64,000 nt of DNA from Lateolabrax maculatus (taxonomy: Eukaryota > Chordata > Actinopteri > Acropomatiformes > Lateolabracidae), in contig CM062210.1 of assembly GCA_031216445.1 (NCBI GenBank), positions 5,390,501 through 5,454,500 of the forward strand, read 5' to 3'. The translations under genes and the position numbers were made by a program. A model generated the notes under the pieces. The model was not told the DNA's origin and did no database searches. It saw only the letters and a list, made by a program, of their open reading frames with translations. The number at the start of each line of letters is the position of its first letter. Position 1 is the first letter of the stretch. Shown one piece after another: positions 45,401-57,738 of this stretch.

Positions 45401-48309
45401 ATATTAACACAAACTTTAATTTATTTGTTATGTTATAACTAAAAGGTTGATTATGATTAAAGTTTCAAAAAACACAAACTATCACTTATTTTATCGCTTA
45501 CAGTCTAATTCATTCTTGATTACTTTTACAGCATAGACTTTGCAGCACATATTGTACTGTACTTTGCATGGAAATGCATCAACATTTGCACGGTAGAATT
45601 GTACCTGAGCAATATGTTCCCTATAAGGTGTTGAAAATTAAACCATCTGAGGCAAAATTGCTTGTCAAATTTCTTGTCAAGCTCTGCAGTAAATGGAGTA
45701 AAGGTACCCCTAGATGCATAGCTAGGTTCAAAATGTTTTTAGCTAAGACTCTAATATTTGCAAATATACAATCCAATGATTTAAATGTCTTAAATAAGGT
45801 GGGGAATTAAAATAATCATTTTGAGCACAATTAGCTTATTATTAATGAAAAACATTGATTTTAATAGGTCATTTTTTACCCATTTACTGTGTGGAAGACA
45901 GTAGGTTCCAATGATGTATGCATTTAAGGGTTAATAATTTCTACACTAAAATACTTACACATACAAAATGATAGAAGTAGAGCAGTGACCATGTTTGTTG
46001 TTTAAAGTGTCTCTGTCCATGAAAGGAGTTATGAGCCAACTGTGCGTCTGAATGAACATGGTTATGCTCACAGATGGGGTAGCCTTCTTGAAATAAAATT
46101 TAAAAATTAAACAATCAAAAAGCCGCTGTAATCTTTAGGTGTTGGAAACAACCACAACCAAAATAAATTATGAATCATAATACCTAACTGAAAAAATAGT
46201 TTTTACCTTCATTATTTATAGGATTTTTAAAGGGGACACTGTATGGCACATTAGAAAAGCTGGACGTGTCCTTTAGCAAATATGGAGAGAGTTACACTCA
46301 CTTATTGTCCATTCTTACTGTTACATTTAACAAAAAATATGTAGCATTAACTGTCTATCCTGCTGGAAATGTACATATAGAAGAAGAAAAGCCCATTGAT
46401 TGTGTTACATTAAAGCCCCAAACAAGTCTTTCATGGGGAAGCTGAGGCTGCTTGTACAGAAATATCCTGTTTCTTTTGAGATGGCTAATTACATTTAAAA
46501 TGGTGATATACATAAAGGAGTTCAACAACCTTTGATGAAACTGACATGTTTTATCATGTTACTTAATTTCTTTTAAATATCACAAGAAGAGATCTCCATG
46601 GGAGCAATTAACCTGCAGCACCACATCAATCATCACAACGGCATACTGTACTAAACTTATATGTGTTTTGATAAGTAGTATTATAAGTGAACATTTTGTT
46701 CAGTTGCTTGTGTGACAGTAACACTTTTCAGTGTGGACTGTGGAAATGTCCACCTTGCATTTGCTCAAACCCAGTAACCCAAAGTGAAAATGTCACTTGA
46801 AGCCAATTATAACGAACATTTTAAAGGATATCGCCAATTAACCAACAGGCTCTGTCACCCCAACCCCAAATTGTTTCCTGATGTATATTCTTGACCCATA
46901 TGCTTTTGGAATAAATTGTTTTTGTCTCTGCTAATGAATGTGACCTGGACCTGACTCCTGAACTGTGACGGCTCTGAACAGACTGTTTCTCACTGAGGAG
47001 TGCCCACTGCTCTATTAGTTTGAACCAAATATTAGTGTGCTGGTCCTTAAAAGTACCTTCCAGGTATGTTGATCAAAGCATAAAAAGAAAACAGATAGAT
47101 AACATTCACTGCAGTCACCTCCCTACTGGTTCCACTGCAGAAAAGACATATGGCTCCCTGGACAGAGCTGTTTAAGTCACTCCCTATAAAGACAGTTAAA
47201 TGTAAATCTAAATGCAAAATCACGTACAACAAATGTAAATTTAATTAAACACATTGTCCTCCAGCAAAATAAAATCTCATTGTATCTGTTAGTTCCCATT
47301 TAAGGACCTTACTGGAGTAATTAAGTGTTTTCCCCATCTCATTCTGTTTGTCTCTTTAGATAAACTCCAATTCAGCCCATCTCTACTGTATTAATCAATC
47401 TTTTTGTTGCTTTGTAGGTCCAAAACAGTAAAGAAAATCCATCTACACCATTCCCATGAGTCTTCGTCTTGGACCTGCTTGGGTATTCCATCATTGTAAA
47501 AAAACGTCTGTATGGAATTGTTCAATGTGCAGGCTGCTTGTGTATGCAGGGGAGAACACAAAAAGAGAAAAGGGAAAGGGAATGGTAATCAGAAGTTCAG
47601 GTGAACTTAACTTTTACTTGGGCTTCCTTCCAGATGTAAATGGCAGATGAGTTCATCGTCCCTAAAGTGAATGAGAATATCCAGCTATAAGTCAGTTTCC
47701 TAGAAAATATCTGAAATGAGCAGGAACATTACAAAAAAAAAAAAAACAAGCAAACAGATAAAGCAGACGACAATGACAGGCGACTTTGAGACTTGTTTTG
47801 GTAGCCTTTAAATATCCAAGTTAACTTTTATGTAATAGTTTCAAAGAAGGAAATGGATGAGTAATAGGGTACATGTCAAAACAATGCTGGAAGCAACAAA
47901 ACAGCAGCAGCAACAGCTCTGTCCATATTTGAACTCAAAACTTATTTGACATTAAAGCTCTCATTTTTTTTGAAGGGATTCTATCTTGCAACACGGTAGA
48001 CACTGTCATGAATAAAAATGATGTATAGTGAGTGTACAGTGATTATTTTGTTGTGTTCAATGTCTAAAAATGACTTGTGGCATGGCTACATACAAATACA
48101 ATTGAATGAAAGCATTAATAAATGCAAATTTGTTCTAGGGGCGAAGACGTGTCAGTGTAAGTTGGCGTGAACATACACATAGTACACGGTCAAAATTCAA
48201 TTCACCTTCAGACTGAACACATCTTTACTCATAGAAGTGTTGGACAGATGTTGAATACTGACAAAAATGTATATTATTATATATTATATGAAAATAGTAT
48301 ATAATTTGC
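45401..48309. other. AT-rich sequence, no gene seen
   Basis: The frames at 45568-45810 and 47456-47650 lack motifs. No repeat family recognised. Confidence 0.45.
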
Positions 48310-48843
48310 AGGAATTACCAAGAATCCCAGTAATCCATCCAATAAGTGTCAGGACATTTCAATAAATAGCAAAATTATAAACCTCTTGGCGGAATTGGAG
48401 GAAAAGTCAGGGGATCATTAGATCACCTGGGTTAGGGTTAGGGTTATCATCTGGGTACCATGGATGTCTGTACCAGATATTATGCTAATCTATCCATTAA
48501 ATGTTGAAAGATTTCACAAGATAAGGGAAAACTTTGACTTTTTCCTTCAGGGCCACCATCAGGTCAGGGGATGACCAAAGTCAATAGAATTACTCCTCTG
48601 TCACATCTTTCGTCAATTTCATAGCAAACCAGTTGTCGAAAGATTTCATTCTAAACCACAAACGTCAGCCTCATGATGGTGCCAGAGGAAAAGTCAGTAT
48701 GAGTCTGGGCACCATGAATGTCTGTAGAAAATTTCATGGCAATCCATCACAGAGTTATTAATGTGGAACCAAATACGGATCAATGTGGTGGAACAACCAA
48801 AAGACCGACATTGTCATTCCCAGAGCTTGTATGGCTAAAAACC
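48310..48843 (+). repeat. Dispersed repeat with ~140-bp internal tandem units, copy 1
   Basis: About three degenerate units, each running roughly 'gtcagcctcatgatggtgcc - gaggaaaagtcaggggatca - ctgggcaccatgaatgtctg - ttcatggcaatccat', followed by a terminal block with 'accgacattgtcatt' and 'tggctaaaaac'. The same organisation and end block occur at 58630-59092 in the same orientation. I recognise it as a common fish repeat; its class is not clear to me. Confidence 0.7.
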
Positions 48844-49901
48844 TAATATTTTAGGAGGAATGATGAAAGAATCCTCTAGAACACCACTAACCTGATTGTG
48901 AGCGGGACTTTGGCTCTCAATAAAAATAAACTTGAAGACACTAACTACCATGCTTGTGATGAATAATTCATTACAGTAAACCTTTTATTTTTGTCTTTCT
49001 ATTTGTCAGTGTCCCACTTTACAAGCAGCAGGGAATGGTGCATTTAAGGATGACGTCTGTGATCCGAAAGTCCTTCAGCAAAAGCAAGGCCTACCGCCTG
49101 CCATATTTCCTGGAAAACCTGATTACCAGTTGTTTAGAGCTCTTTCTCACAGACAACCACAATAAAGGAAAGATAGAAAAAATAACTTTTTTTTTGGATG
49201 AGAATGTACTTTTCCTGAGAGTGAAAGTCAATTCTGTTGAAAGCTTATAGCAGAAAATAAAATCATGACCAAGAAGGCCCAAACTTCCTGCCATTAAATA
49301 GATAATTTGCCATTAATGAGTGCAATTTTGCAGGCTGCTGTAGAGTTTAGTTTTAAAAACAATAAAGTCAATCATCAGTGACTAAAGACCTATTATTACT
49401 GTTACAATAGGTACATCTCTAGTTATACCTTTGTACTGAACCAGTGACTAAAGCATTGTAATTTAATGTAATTCAATTTAATTACAGTATTTGGTACTGT
49501 ATGTAATTTGATCACAGAGTATATTTTACTATAACTAGTAGCAGTGCATATCAGTCTTCTTTTTATAGTAGGCCATTATACTTTTCACTTTACTCTAGTT
49601 AGACATGAAATGGAGTCAAAGAAAGGAGCTCGGAAAGTTTACTGGCTGATGATGGCTGTTGGCCAATATTTTGCTGACCAACAAGCTTGTTGTGCACTCA
49701 GCTAAATGAATGGACCTCACAGTGAGAAGTTCTCATAATGTAAATTTAAGCTTGTACAATTTTTATTTGTCCGGGGGTTCAGTCTATTAGAATTTTGGAT
49801 TCATTCCAGTCTGCGGCTTGCTTGTCTTCTCTCATTTTTCCTCAACTGTAAACTTACAAATATAAAAATCCCATAGATTCCAATATACAGCTTACTCAAA
49901 A
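48844..49901. other. AT-rich sequence, no gene seen
   Basis: Opposite-strand frames at 49035-49250 and 49091-49294 overlap and have no motif. Confidence 0.5.
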
Positions 49902-49934
49902 AGTGATCAGCATCTTAAAAAGATGCTGATCACT
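49902..49934. repeat. Perfect 15-bp palindrome with 3-nt loop
   Basis: 'agtgatcagcatctt' at 49902-49916 is matched by 'aagatgctgatcact' at 49920-49934, loop 'aaa'. It is much too perfect and tight for drifted neutral DNA. Confidence 0.97.
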
Positions 49935-51894
49935 GTTATGTTGTTGAAATCGGTAGTCCTGCAATGAAGAAACTAAATGCTGCTAACTTGTCTATTTGTC
50001 TAAGTAAATATAAGGCATTAAATCTGCTTCAAACCAATTTGACCACAAAATGGGAGAAAGAGTCCAAAACAACTTTAAAGCCTTGATATATTTAAGGTTA
50101 AAGAAGCAATCATGGCTATAAGTAAGCCAAATATTACCTAGTAATGGTATTATTGTATCATTACCATAGATAAAGAGCAACATGAGAATCCCAATTAATA
50201 ATTTCTCTTGTCCAATAATCCAATATTCACTCACTATATATCTCTGGTTTGGTCCATTAACCCCTGAGAAACGTATCTGCATCTTTCTCTTGCGAGATGT
50301 TCAAATCTCCCCCAGCTACATGTTGACTTTGGCTCTTTGCAATATCTTGGCAAAGAAGGTTACGGGAGCTCATGAGCTTAGAGCTGCCCAGGTTAAGAGC
50401 CACTGAGACTCAACCATATGGACCATCAAACAATGAGATGAAAGCTGCAAAGCGGTGCAGACCAGGGTGTTCATTCTCAGTGGGATCAGTGGTGCTAGCA
50501 ACCATTTTACATTACAGGCTTTAGATTCTACGTGAACATATCATTGAGCTTTAAGTTTCAGTTAAAGACAAGTTCTAAATATAGGTAGAAAATAGTCTTT
50601 TTTGCTGAATACCCATGTTTCACCCTGATGACCTGAAATTTTGATGCACTGATCACCCAGCAATTTAATTTTAAATGTCAGTGTAGGGGGGGCATTTCTT
50701 TCCATGTGGACTGGAGAAATGTCAAATTTAAGACTGCACTAAAAATATCTTCAGTCACCCATCTGAATTGCAAACTATGTTTGTTTTTGTCCCTTCAACA
50801 AACATATATTTTAATTTTATGATTTGACCCGTGCTATAAATATTTACACTCAAAATTTGTTGAAGTGCATCTATGTGGGCATGTTGTCAAAAGTAGTGGC
50901 ACAACAGAAATCTAATGTGAATAAAGGAATAGCGAGGCCTCAGTGCAGTCTGCATAATCCAGTAGTCCCAGAAGCTGCTCTGGGTTGAATGAGGTAAAGA
51001 TCTGCATAGGGTTGTTAAATCAATTAGTCAGAGCCTTGCCTAATAATTGTAATATAACCAGATAATTTCCAGCCCAAAGAGCTTTCTCTGCTCTTTCTCC
51101 ATCTTTCTCTTTGGCTCTGCCATACCTACAGGTATTTGAAAGGGTCTGACTCTCAAAGGGAGAGGGAGAGAGTGGGAGAGAACGAGGCAGACATGTCGTC
51201 GGTGCTGGAACATCAGGGCCAGTCTGTTAGGGCTGTCTCTTTCTGTCACAGTCTCAGCCACTTCTCTGTTATCTGTACTGAACACATGTCCACCCGTGCT
51301 ATTACACACTGACTGCTAATGGAGCATAAGACTGAGGTGGACCTCCCATTCACTGTTGGCTCCACCACTGCCTCTCTGACTCAAATGCTATTCTTGGCTG
51401 CACAGAGACACAGAGAGTGACACAAACATGCGTGCAAACAAGTTTGGAAAATCACACATTTTCTATGAATTATAAATGTACTCTAGATTTTTTTTTTTTC
51501 TCAAATTTATGACAAAGTGCCCTTATTTTACTGGTGGAGAAAAAAAAAAAATATTTCCACGGAGATGGACGACAGACTGCTTTGCTGGAGGCAAAATAGC
51601 TGTAATAGAAATGGTAATGTCCTTCCTCTATCTGATCACGTTCGGTTTGAGATGCATTCTCCGGGTGGCAATTTGAGTTATAGGGCTTTCCTATTTCCTT
51701 CCTCTCTGTCTTTGTGGTCGCTTCTAATAACACGGTGGGATGCTGAGAGTGGTCTGTTTAGAGCATGACAGAAAAGCAACTCAATGAATTTGATGTTGCT
51801 CTTTGATCTTTCAGACCCCGCACACATGCTTATGCACACACACATGCACACACACAGCTCACACAGGAAGGCACATTTATTTTCTCTAATCCTT
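49935..51894. other. AT-rich sequence with CA/GA low complexity
   Basis: T and A runs lie at about 51487-51500 and 51540-51551. Imperfect CA repeats lie at 51821-51868. Frames at 51040-51309 and 51470-51733 (both minus) have no domain. Confidence 0.45.
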
Positions 51895-52135
51895 TTCGTG
51901 GTGCTGTGGGGCTGGAGTCTGTCCCAGTATGTACTGGGCAGAAGTCAGGGAAATACCCTGGACAAGTTGAGAGTACATAAGAGGGCTAACAGAGATAAAC
52001 AGACACATTCTTATGGGTGAGTCTTTTTCTTTCTCTGTTGCTCTCTCTGTTCATTCTTTTTTCTTATGCATTAATTCAATCCAACATGTTACTGTACTGT
52101 GGGGGGAAGCTGGAAACACAGGAGAAACCATGCCA
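51895..52135 (+). repeat. Copy of the very common teleost dispersed repeat
   Basis: 'ggggctggagtctgtcccag', 'aaataccctggacaag', 'gggctaacagagataaacag', then (after about 60 bp of inserted T-rich DNA) 'ccaacatgttactgtactgtg', 'ggggggaagctgg' and 'ggagaaaccatgccaac'. This is the family fragmentarily present at 28055-28155 in the opposite orientation. It is decayed. Confidence 0.7.
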
Positions 52136-52380
52136 ACTCCGTATCACCTTCTAGCCACAACTCTATATCTTGTGGAAGTATATTCATGAGTGACAACACA
52201 GCCAAAACCTATAAAGTAGCATCAGCAAACTTTTCTCTCCTTGAAGTTACGTGGGTGGTCAGGGTGGATGTTAGGCATATAAAACGCAGGACAAAAGGGT
52301 TCTATGTTTTAGTTTTATATGCCACTAAAGCATTTTGGTAAGGTTTGGGAAAATGTGTTATAAGTGCTGCTGTGTGTCCA

Positions 52381-52402
52381 GTGTGTGTGTGTGTGTGTGT
52401 GT
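52381..52402. repeat. GT microsatellite
   Basis: (GT)11 without interruption. Confidence 0.95.
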
Positions 52403-52581
52403 ACTCGTCTCTCCCGCTCTCTGTTTAGACACAACTGACAAATATGTGAAATAAGTAGGCCTATGTCATTTAAAAAAAACACAATCACAAACACCAGTGC
52501 TGTCATTTATAATAGATTATCAATGTGTTTCTTGTCAGATTTACTAATGGCGAGATGCTTCAACTCAGTCCGCATAGCCCT

Positions 52582-52822
52582 GAAGCCCCGCCCCCGCCGC
52601 TGCACAGAGCGCTGATCGCTTGTTTATTTAACATTTATTAAAATTGAAGGTGTTGCGTGTCCAATTTGCACCGAATGTGACCAACCCCGTCCTTGGGTCC
52701 CCAGCAATACACTCGCCAAGTGTGAAGTAGATCGGATGAATGGTTCTTGACATATGCGAAGCACAAGCATACGTACATACAGACAGAGATACCTTGCTTT
52801 TGGATATACAGATACCCAAGGC
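52582..52822. repeat. Dispersed teleost repeat, well preserved, with a GC-box-like head
   Basis: 'gccccgcccccgccgc' (52585-52600) is followed by 'tttatttaacatttattaa', 'gtgaccaaccccgtccttgg', 'gtgtgaagtagatcggatg', 'gttcttgacatatgcg' and 'acatacagacagagatacc'. These words recur in many fish sequences that I recall. Three overlapping minus frames (52624-52833, 52628-52819, 52638-52835) stay open, which fits a young repeat rather than a gene. The GC-box is probably part of the repeat and not a promoter. Confidence 0.6.
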
Positions 52823-54699
52823 CGTCTCTCCACACCTAACTAGTGGGTTGACTAGTTAATTGAAAACACCTTCCTCCTCTAACCACCTTCCTCCTGATTG
52901 GCCACTGCTATTTGTCTGAAAGCCTATGTAAGTCTAAGTCTCATGTTGGACCTTTTTTTGGTTGTCGAGAGTCTCTTCATTTTTTTCCAATGTTAGGTCC
53001 TTTATTCTAATGAAATTTCACACAAGGAATTAAACCATGCTTGTTTCTTTAAAGCAGTTGCCTTTTGGTTGCAGTGAGCATCTAATCACAGCAAATAAAA
53101 AAGGATTTGAGGAAAAACATCATAGAAGCTCATGTGGCATCACATTTATCACACTGTTTCAGAATTTGTCTCTGTGCCAGAGAGGCCACAGAGGCCAATT
53201 GCACTAAACAAAAAGTCAGTAAGGAAAAAGAGGACTTACTGGATGACAGTGACCAATGAGCACCACTGCACCTTCAGGCTGAACCCTGAGTCCATTTAAT
53301 CTGGTGTGCCTCACTCTCTTATCACCCCAAAGTATAGGCTCAGCATTCACTCAGAGATCTAGTAAACCAGATCAAAAAGTCCATGTTTTACACAAACTCC
53401 AACTTTCCAATAGCTGTCAGACTTTATAAAAAATAGTGGCAGAGAGATGATTGTTAAAAAAGACAAATATTAGTTGGTTTATATATCTTTTTGGTTGGTT
53501 TTCAGAGACAGCAAGAATTTCCGTTGAAAGTAAGACCATGGAAAACGAGGAGCTTGGATGTGAAAACACCTCCTGCTGCAAAATGGAAAAATAAGCAGAA
53601 TACAAGTTACAAGAATAGAGACCATGACTATGAATACTTCCAGCTGCTGTGACCTCTAATTAGTAGACTCTACCATGGGAATGTGAGGAAAATGAAGTGG
53701 GTCAAAAGATGCCTCACCTTCTTAACAAAGAATGTGCTGACAAAAATCAATGCTGAGGCTATTATCTGAAATTTCTTTACATTACTATTAACTACCTAGA
53801 GATTATCTTTGGGCTAAACAAAACTGGTCATACAATGTTTATATTGATGTATACAAAAACATTGTGGTAAAGAGATTTGAGCTTCAGGGTGTTGTTGTTA
53901 ACGCCGGCAGTCTGCAGCAGAACAAAGCACAACTGTTGGTTTTTCAAAGATAAGCCTGAAGGCTTTTGAACATTTCAAGTGTTTTTACAGAAGAAAATCA
54001 AAATCTCATAAATCATAATCAGGTTGCATGAAGGAAGATAAGTTTCATAAAATAAGGTCATAAATTAGTACTCCGGTGCCAGACCTCTGAATCGTCCAAA
54101 CTATTTTTTTCAACAATTTAAATGTCTGGTATTATTTGCATTGACAGCTGTTTCTCTGGTTGGAAAAGTAACTAGGCCAATTACAGCTTTATACTATTTT
54201 CCTGTGCCAGGGCTGGAAAAAAAAGTCTTCCAAGAGATATGACAAACATTAAACTGCAATAATCATTATAATCAATAGATCATGTGACAACTTGTATATG
54301 AAAAGGGTTCATCATGGTAATGAACTCTAACGAACCAGATATTTCCCCCAGGAGTTGATGGAGACCAAAACAGAGGTAAAATAAGAGTGAATATTAGAGT
54401 TACACAAACTCCAAATAGATGCTAATAAATGAACCACAGCTACAAATTTAAAAAAACATAATGTAAGCATCCTTGGTACTGCAGCATATGCATATGGTAC
54501 ATGTGCAAATAATAGCCAAAGTTTGCCTTTGCTTTCAGCCAGGTGACTAATAACCTGGAAGCTTGTGTTATTATTGGCTAATCAGTCAATTGAAATTTAC
54601 TTTGACTAAATCATTCAGACATATTTATAGAAAATATATGACCTAACATCTTTAAAGCAGAACATGTATATGAAACACAAAATGTTTTGATACAAGCTT
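52823..54699. other. AT-rich sequence, no gene seen
   Basis: Short frames only; nothing recognised. Confidence 0.5.
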
Positions 54700-54990
54700 A
54701 ACTGAAAAAGATACTCTGTTCTTTGCTGTTACCAATTTGCCATCAGTATGAATGCAACCTCACTGGAACAATTTTAACATGTACCATTGACTCAGAAATT
54801 CTCCAGAGACAGTGGAAGAATAATTACCACTTCTATTCCTGGGTGAATGGTAAAGTGGTCGTTCAGGAATCCTCAAGTGGCCCACCAGTGCTGAAAGCCA
54901 ACATGCTCCAGCTTTAAATGTGATAAGGCAGCAATTGATTTGCATGATCCACTTATGATATTCAAACTCACTACAGTCTGAAACTCAAGT
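54700..54990. promoter_or_regulatory. Possible conserved noncoding element
   Basis: Unique sequence with 'acaattttaacatgtacc', 'cagcaattgatttgcatgatcc' (split near 54930-54952, an octamer-like ATTTGCAT core) and 'cttatgatattcaaac'. The 64-codon frame at 54723-54917 has no known domain. Confidence 0.3.
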
Positions 54991-55350
54991 CACTTTGAGA
55001 CTGAAATGGATGATTTTCTTTTCTCTGTGGAGAAAGAAATCAGCCCATGGTATCTTGCTTTTTGTGAATATGTTGAAAGGAATGGAAAAATAATACTATT
55101 CTTCATTAAATCAGTTATACATTGTAATGGTAATAGGCACTTTATGACATGTACTGTATATAAAGACAAACATCGTCTTTTCAGAGGCTTGTTTCCATGA
55201 ATAGAACATTTTCATCACACTGATTAGGAGGATGGATATTATTTCTAAAGCTTCCATGTGATGATTGTCCCAGACAGTTGTCCTGTTTGAATAAATTAAT
55301 CAGATCAAAGTTATGTCCCTGGTGATAGGAACAGCACATGCAGCAGCCAC

Positions 55351-55456
55351 AGATTTGCTTCCTCCTTGGGGAGGGGAGATGGCCATTAGTCAAGAAAATG
55401 ATTTGATCACTTCTGTCAATGGCAGCGTTGTGAACAAGCTCATTGCATCACTGAGC
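55351..55456 (+). promoter_or_regulatory. Member B of an inverted pair of related noncoding elements
   Basis: Starts with 'agatttgcttcctcc', includes GGCCATTAGTCA at 55381-55392 and GCATCACTGAGC at 55445-55456. The minus strand of 57739-57846 carries the same two 12-mers with exactly the same 52-bp spacing. A hand alignment of about 106 columns gives roughly 68% identity with one 2-bp gap. Frames overlapping each member (55313-55516 plus; 57568-57816 minus) share a short MAISQ...ASLS resemblance, but the similarity also extends upstream of the shared ATG. It may be an ancient duplicated enhancer, two copies of an old low-copy repeat, or (less likely) coding. Confidence 0.6.
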
Positions 55457-56164
55457 ACCATGAGGGGCATTAGCCTCTATCACATTTTCCACAAAGCTTT
55501 CGAGTTTACTTTGTAGCTAAGAATAGCAGCTCTTGCAGCGATACATTATTGGCTGATGTTTTTCGTCTGTTACTTTCTGTCTTTGCATCTCAGTGCAATG
55601 CTGCATCACTTTGCTGTAGCAAGCGTAGAAATGGACTTAAAAGGCCCAACTGGACATGAAAACAGTCTGAAGAAATGGTGGAATGAGAAACCTCTAACCT
55701 ATCTGTCCCTTATTTGGTTTGTGGTTATGGTCCCCTGTTTTTTTTGTCCAGGTCAGAGGCTTCATTCTGGTTTCTAAAGCCTGTTTGGAAATGAAAGCTC
55801 CGAGTGCAACACCAATTGAGGTGGTGTTTTAAAAATTCAGCACCACCACCACGCTCTCACAGCATTCAGCGCCGGATGGGTTCTCTGAGTGAAAAGCCAG
55901 TGTCATTTTAAAAATGCATCCTTGTTGGTCACACAAGTTGTGGCTACATGGAATAGCTGCTGTTTGATTTTCATTCATTTTTGATCTTTGACCTCTTCAG
56001 CATGAGCCATGCGAGCAGCAGTCGGTTTCATTTGCAGTATACATGCCTCCTGTCTCCTGGTGTCTGAGCTGAACCGTTGTTCAGTCGTGGACTCAAAGGG
56101 TACCAATACTATTAGCCATAGGTGCTCTATAAGGTTTCCAGTGGAACACAGATTCAAAGAATTG
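55457..56164. other. Unique sequence, enhancer-like in part
   Basis: 55800-56050 is repeat-free, with 'caccaattgaggtggtg' and 'tttgatctttgacctcttc'. No gene seen. Confidence 0.35.
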
Positions 56165-56420
56165 TTGGACATTGTGAGTAAAACGTTTATTTGCTTTCTT
56201 GACGAAAATCAAATGAGACAATCGATACCGCTTTCATCTGTAGGCTAAATATAAATCTAGAGTTAGTTTACCATAGAGACTGGAATAAACACTGGACTAG
56301 CTCCGTCCAAAGTTCACAAATTCCACTCACTAATAAACATTTTATAACCGTTTCCTGGCTGTAGCTTCATATGTATTGGTCATATATGAGAGTGGTGTAG
56401 TTGTGAAGTTCCTTTTTAAA
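56165..56420 (-). repeat. Copy of the teleost long-inverted-end repeat with both arms
   Basis: Runs 'gtttatttgctttcttgacg', 'gacaatcgataccgctttc', 'tagctccgtccaaagttcac' and 'ctcactaataaac', then the second arm 'cctggctgtagcttcatatg' and 'tatgagagtggtg'. The presence of both arms in opposite sense with a shortened middle shows that the family has long inverted ends. A T run follows at about 56446-56458. Confidence 0.6.
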
Positions 56421-57738
56421 CGTACTTTTCAATAACATCATGCCTTTTTTTTTTTTTTAAAAGGTTGAATTGAATTAACTCAATTGTGAATTCCCTGCAT
56501 GTGTACCTGCCACCGTCATTCACATGTCACATCGCTGCTCGGGATGCCGAGGTTGACCTTCTCATCAGGACAGGGTTGCACAATGAAGGACAAGAAATTG
56601 GTGTACCATTAACAGGGCCCCGACTCTACAGGCTCCAAATCAATGGGGGAAATGCTTTTATGATAGAGCCCCACATGATTTACTGTTGCCATAAATGTGC
56701 TTTCAGTGATATTGCAGAGCTCAGAGGAATTTATATTCCAAATGAATTGTCTATCAAAAAATCACTTAAGAACGTGAGGGTTTGAACTGTGGTAAAGACC
56801 GGGCTTGTGTCAGTAGGTGATGAAATGCATCTATTAAAGGATCCATTCATTTCCTCATACCATTTTACAATAGGTAAAACAGGCCTATTGTCATATTGCT
56901 CAAAATTTAGAAGAATTTCAGTACAACAGTATTCAACCAAATCTTTAGCGGCAGTTTTTTAAAATTCTGTTATACAGACGCAATGCATTAAATATTAATA
57001 CCTAATACATATTGTAGTAAAGCAGAAAGAATATCTATGTTATAATTATGTACATAATATTTTGGTATTATACATTTTTAAACATACTACAATTTTAAAT
57101 AATGGATTTCTTTCTTTCTTTCTCCCTCTTTCTTGCATATTACTGACAGAAACAGAAAATCAAGTGAGAAAGGTCTAAAAAAGAGACTATAATAACTAAT
57201 GATGTATGCCATTAAATATAGGAATACAGATGAACCATTAGCACCTTTTGCCACAAAACTTTATTGTCTAATCCTCATACTCCCTCGGTCTTTGTAGCCC
57301 CAAAAGTTTATGAAGTGTGGTACGATGTGGTCTGACCGCGACTGAACTCGTGGCAGTTGGCCATCAAGAATGCCGTGCTCCACTCTCCCCCTCTTTCATC
57401 TCTCACCTATCTCTCCTGCAGCTCGGTCAGAGATTATCAGCACATGCAAGGGGCACCGGAACATAAACCAGCACAGCAGGAAAATGAAGGTTGAGTACGA
57501 TTTGTGCAGGAGTGGATGCTGATAATATACTGCTACCTGCTACATTTATATTACTTTTTCAAATGCATTAACAGGATTTGATATTAACAGTCAGTGCAGC
57601 TTCTCTGGACTCTCCTCCTGTCTGTAGCACGGCATGTAACCGGTCCTCTGCAGGACCTGCACGCAGGGAGGAAGGAGATTTGGGCGGTTGGGAGCTGGTG
57701 TTTTCTCCTTCAATGAGAACATGACTAAGAATAATAGC
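56421..57738. other. Unique sequence, no gene seen
   Basis: The frame at 56486-56785 (99 codons) has no domain. Its DNA ('tttactgttgccataaatg', 'cagtgatattgcagagc') looks like possible conserved noncoding sequence. A CTTT tract lies at about 57106-57134. Confidence 0.4.

Noticed and set aside
48429..48446. Three TTAGGG units, an apparent interstitial telomere tract
   Set aside because: They lie inside the ~140-bp-unit repeat, whose units contain 'cattaggattcatc/cattagggttgaaac' at the same place, so this is local slippage of a repeat word and not telomeric DNA.
52585..52600. GC-box (Sp1-like) promoter
   Set aside because: It directly adjoins, and probably belongs to, a well-preserved dispersed repeat; no gene start follows.
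56486..56785. 99-codon frame as an exon
   Set aside because: No recognised protein; plausible noncoding texture, no convincing splice sites.
57420..57500. Acceptor-like 'ctctcctgcag' followed by GC-rich sequence
   Set aside because: The frames after it close quickly or show no protein similarity that I know, and no matching donor is seen.
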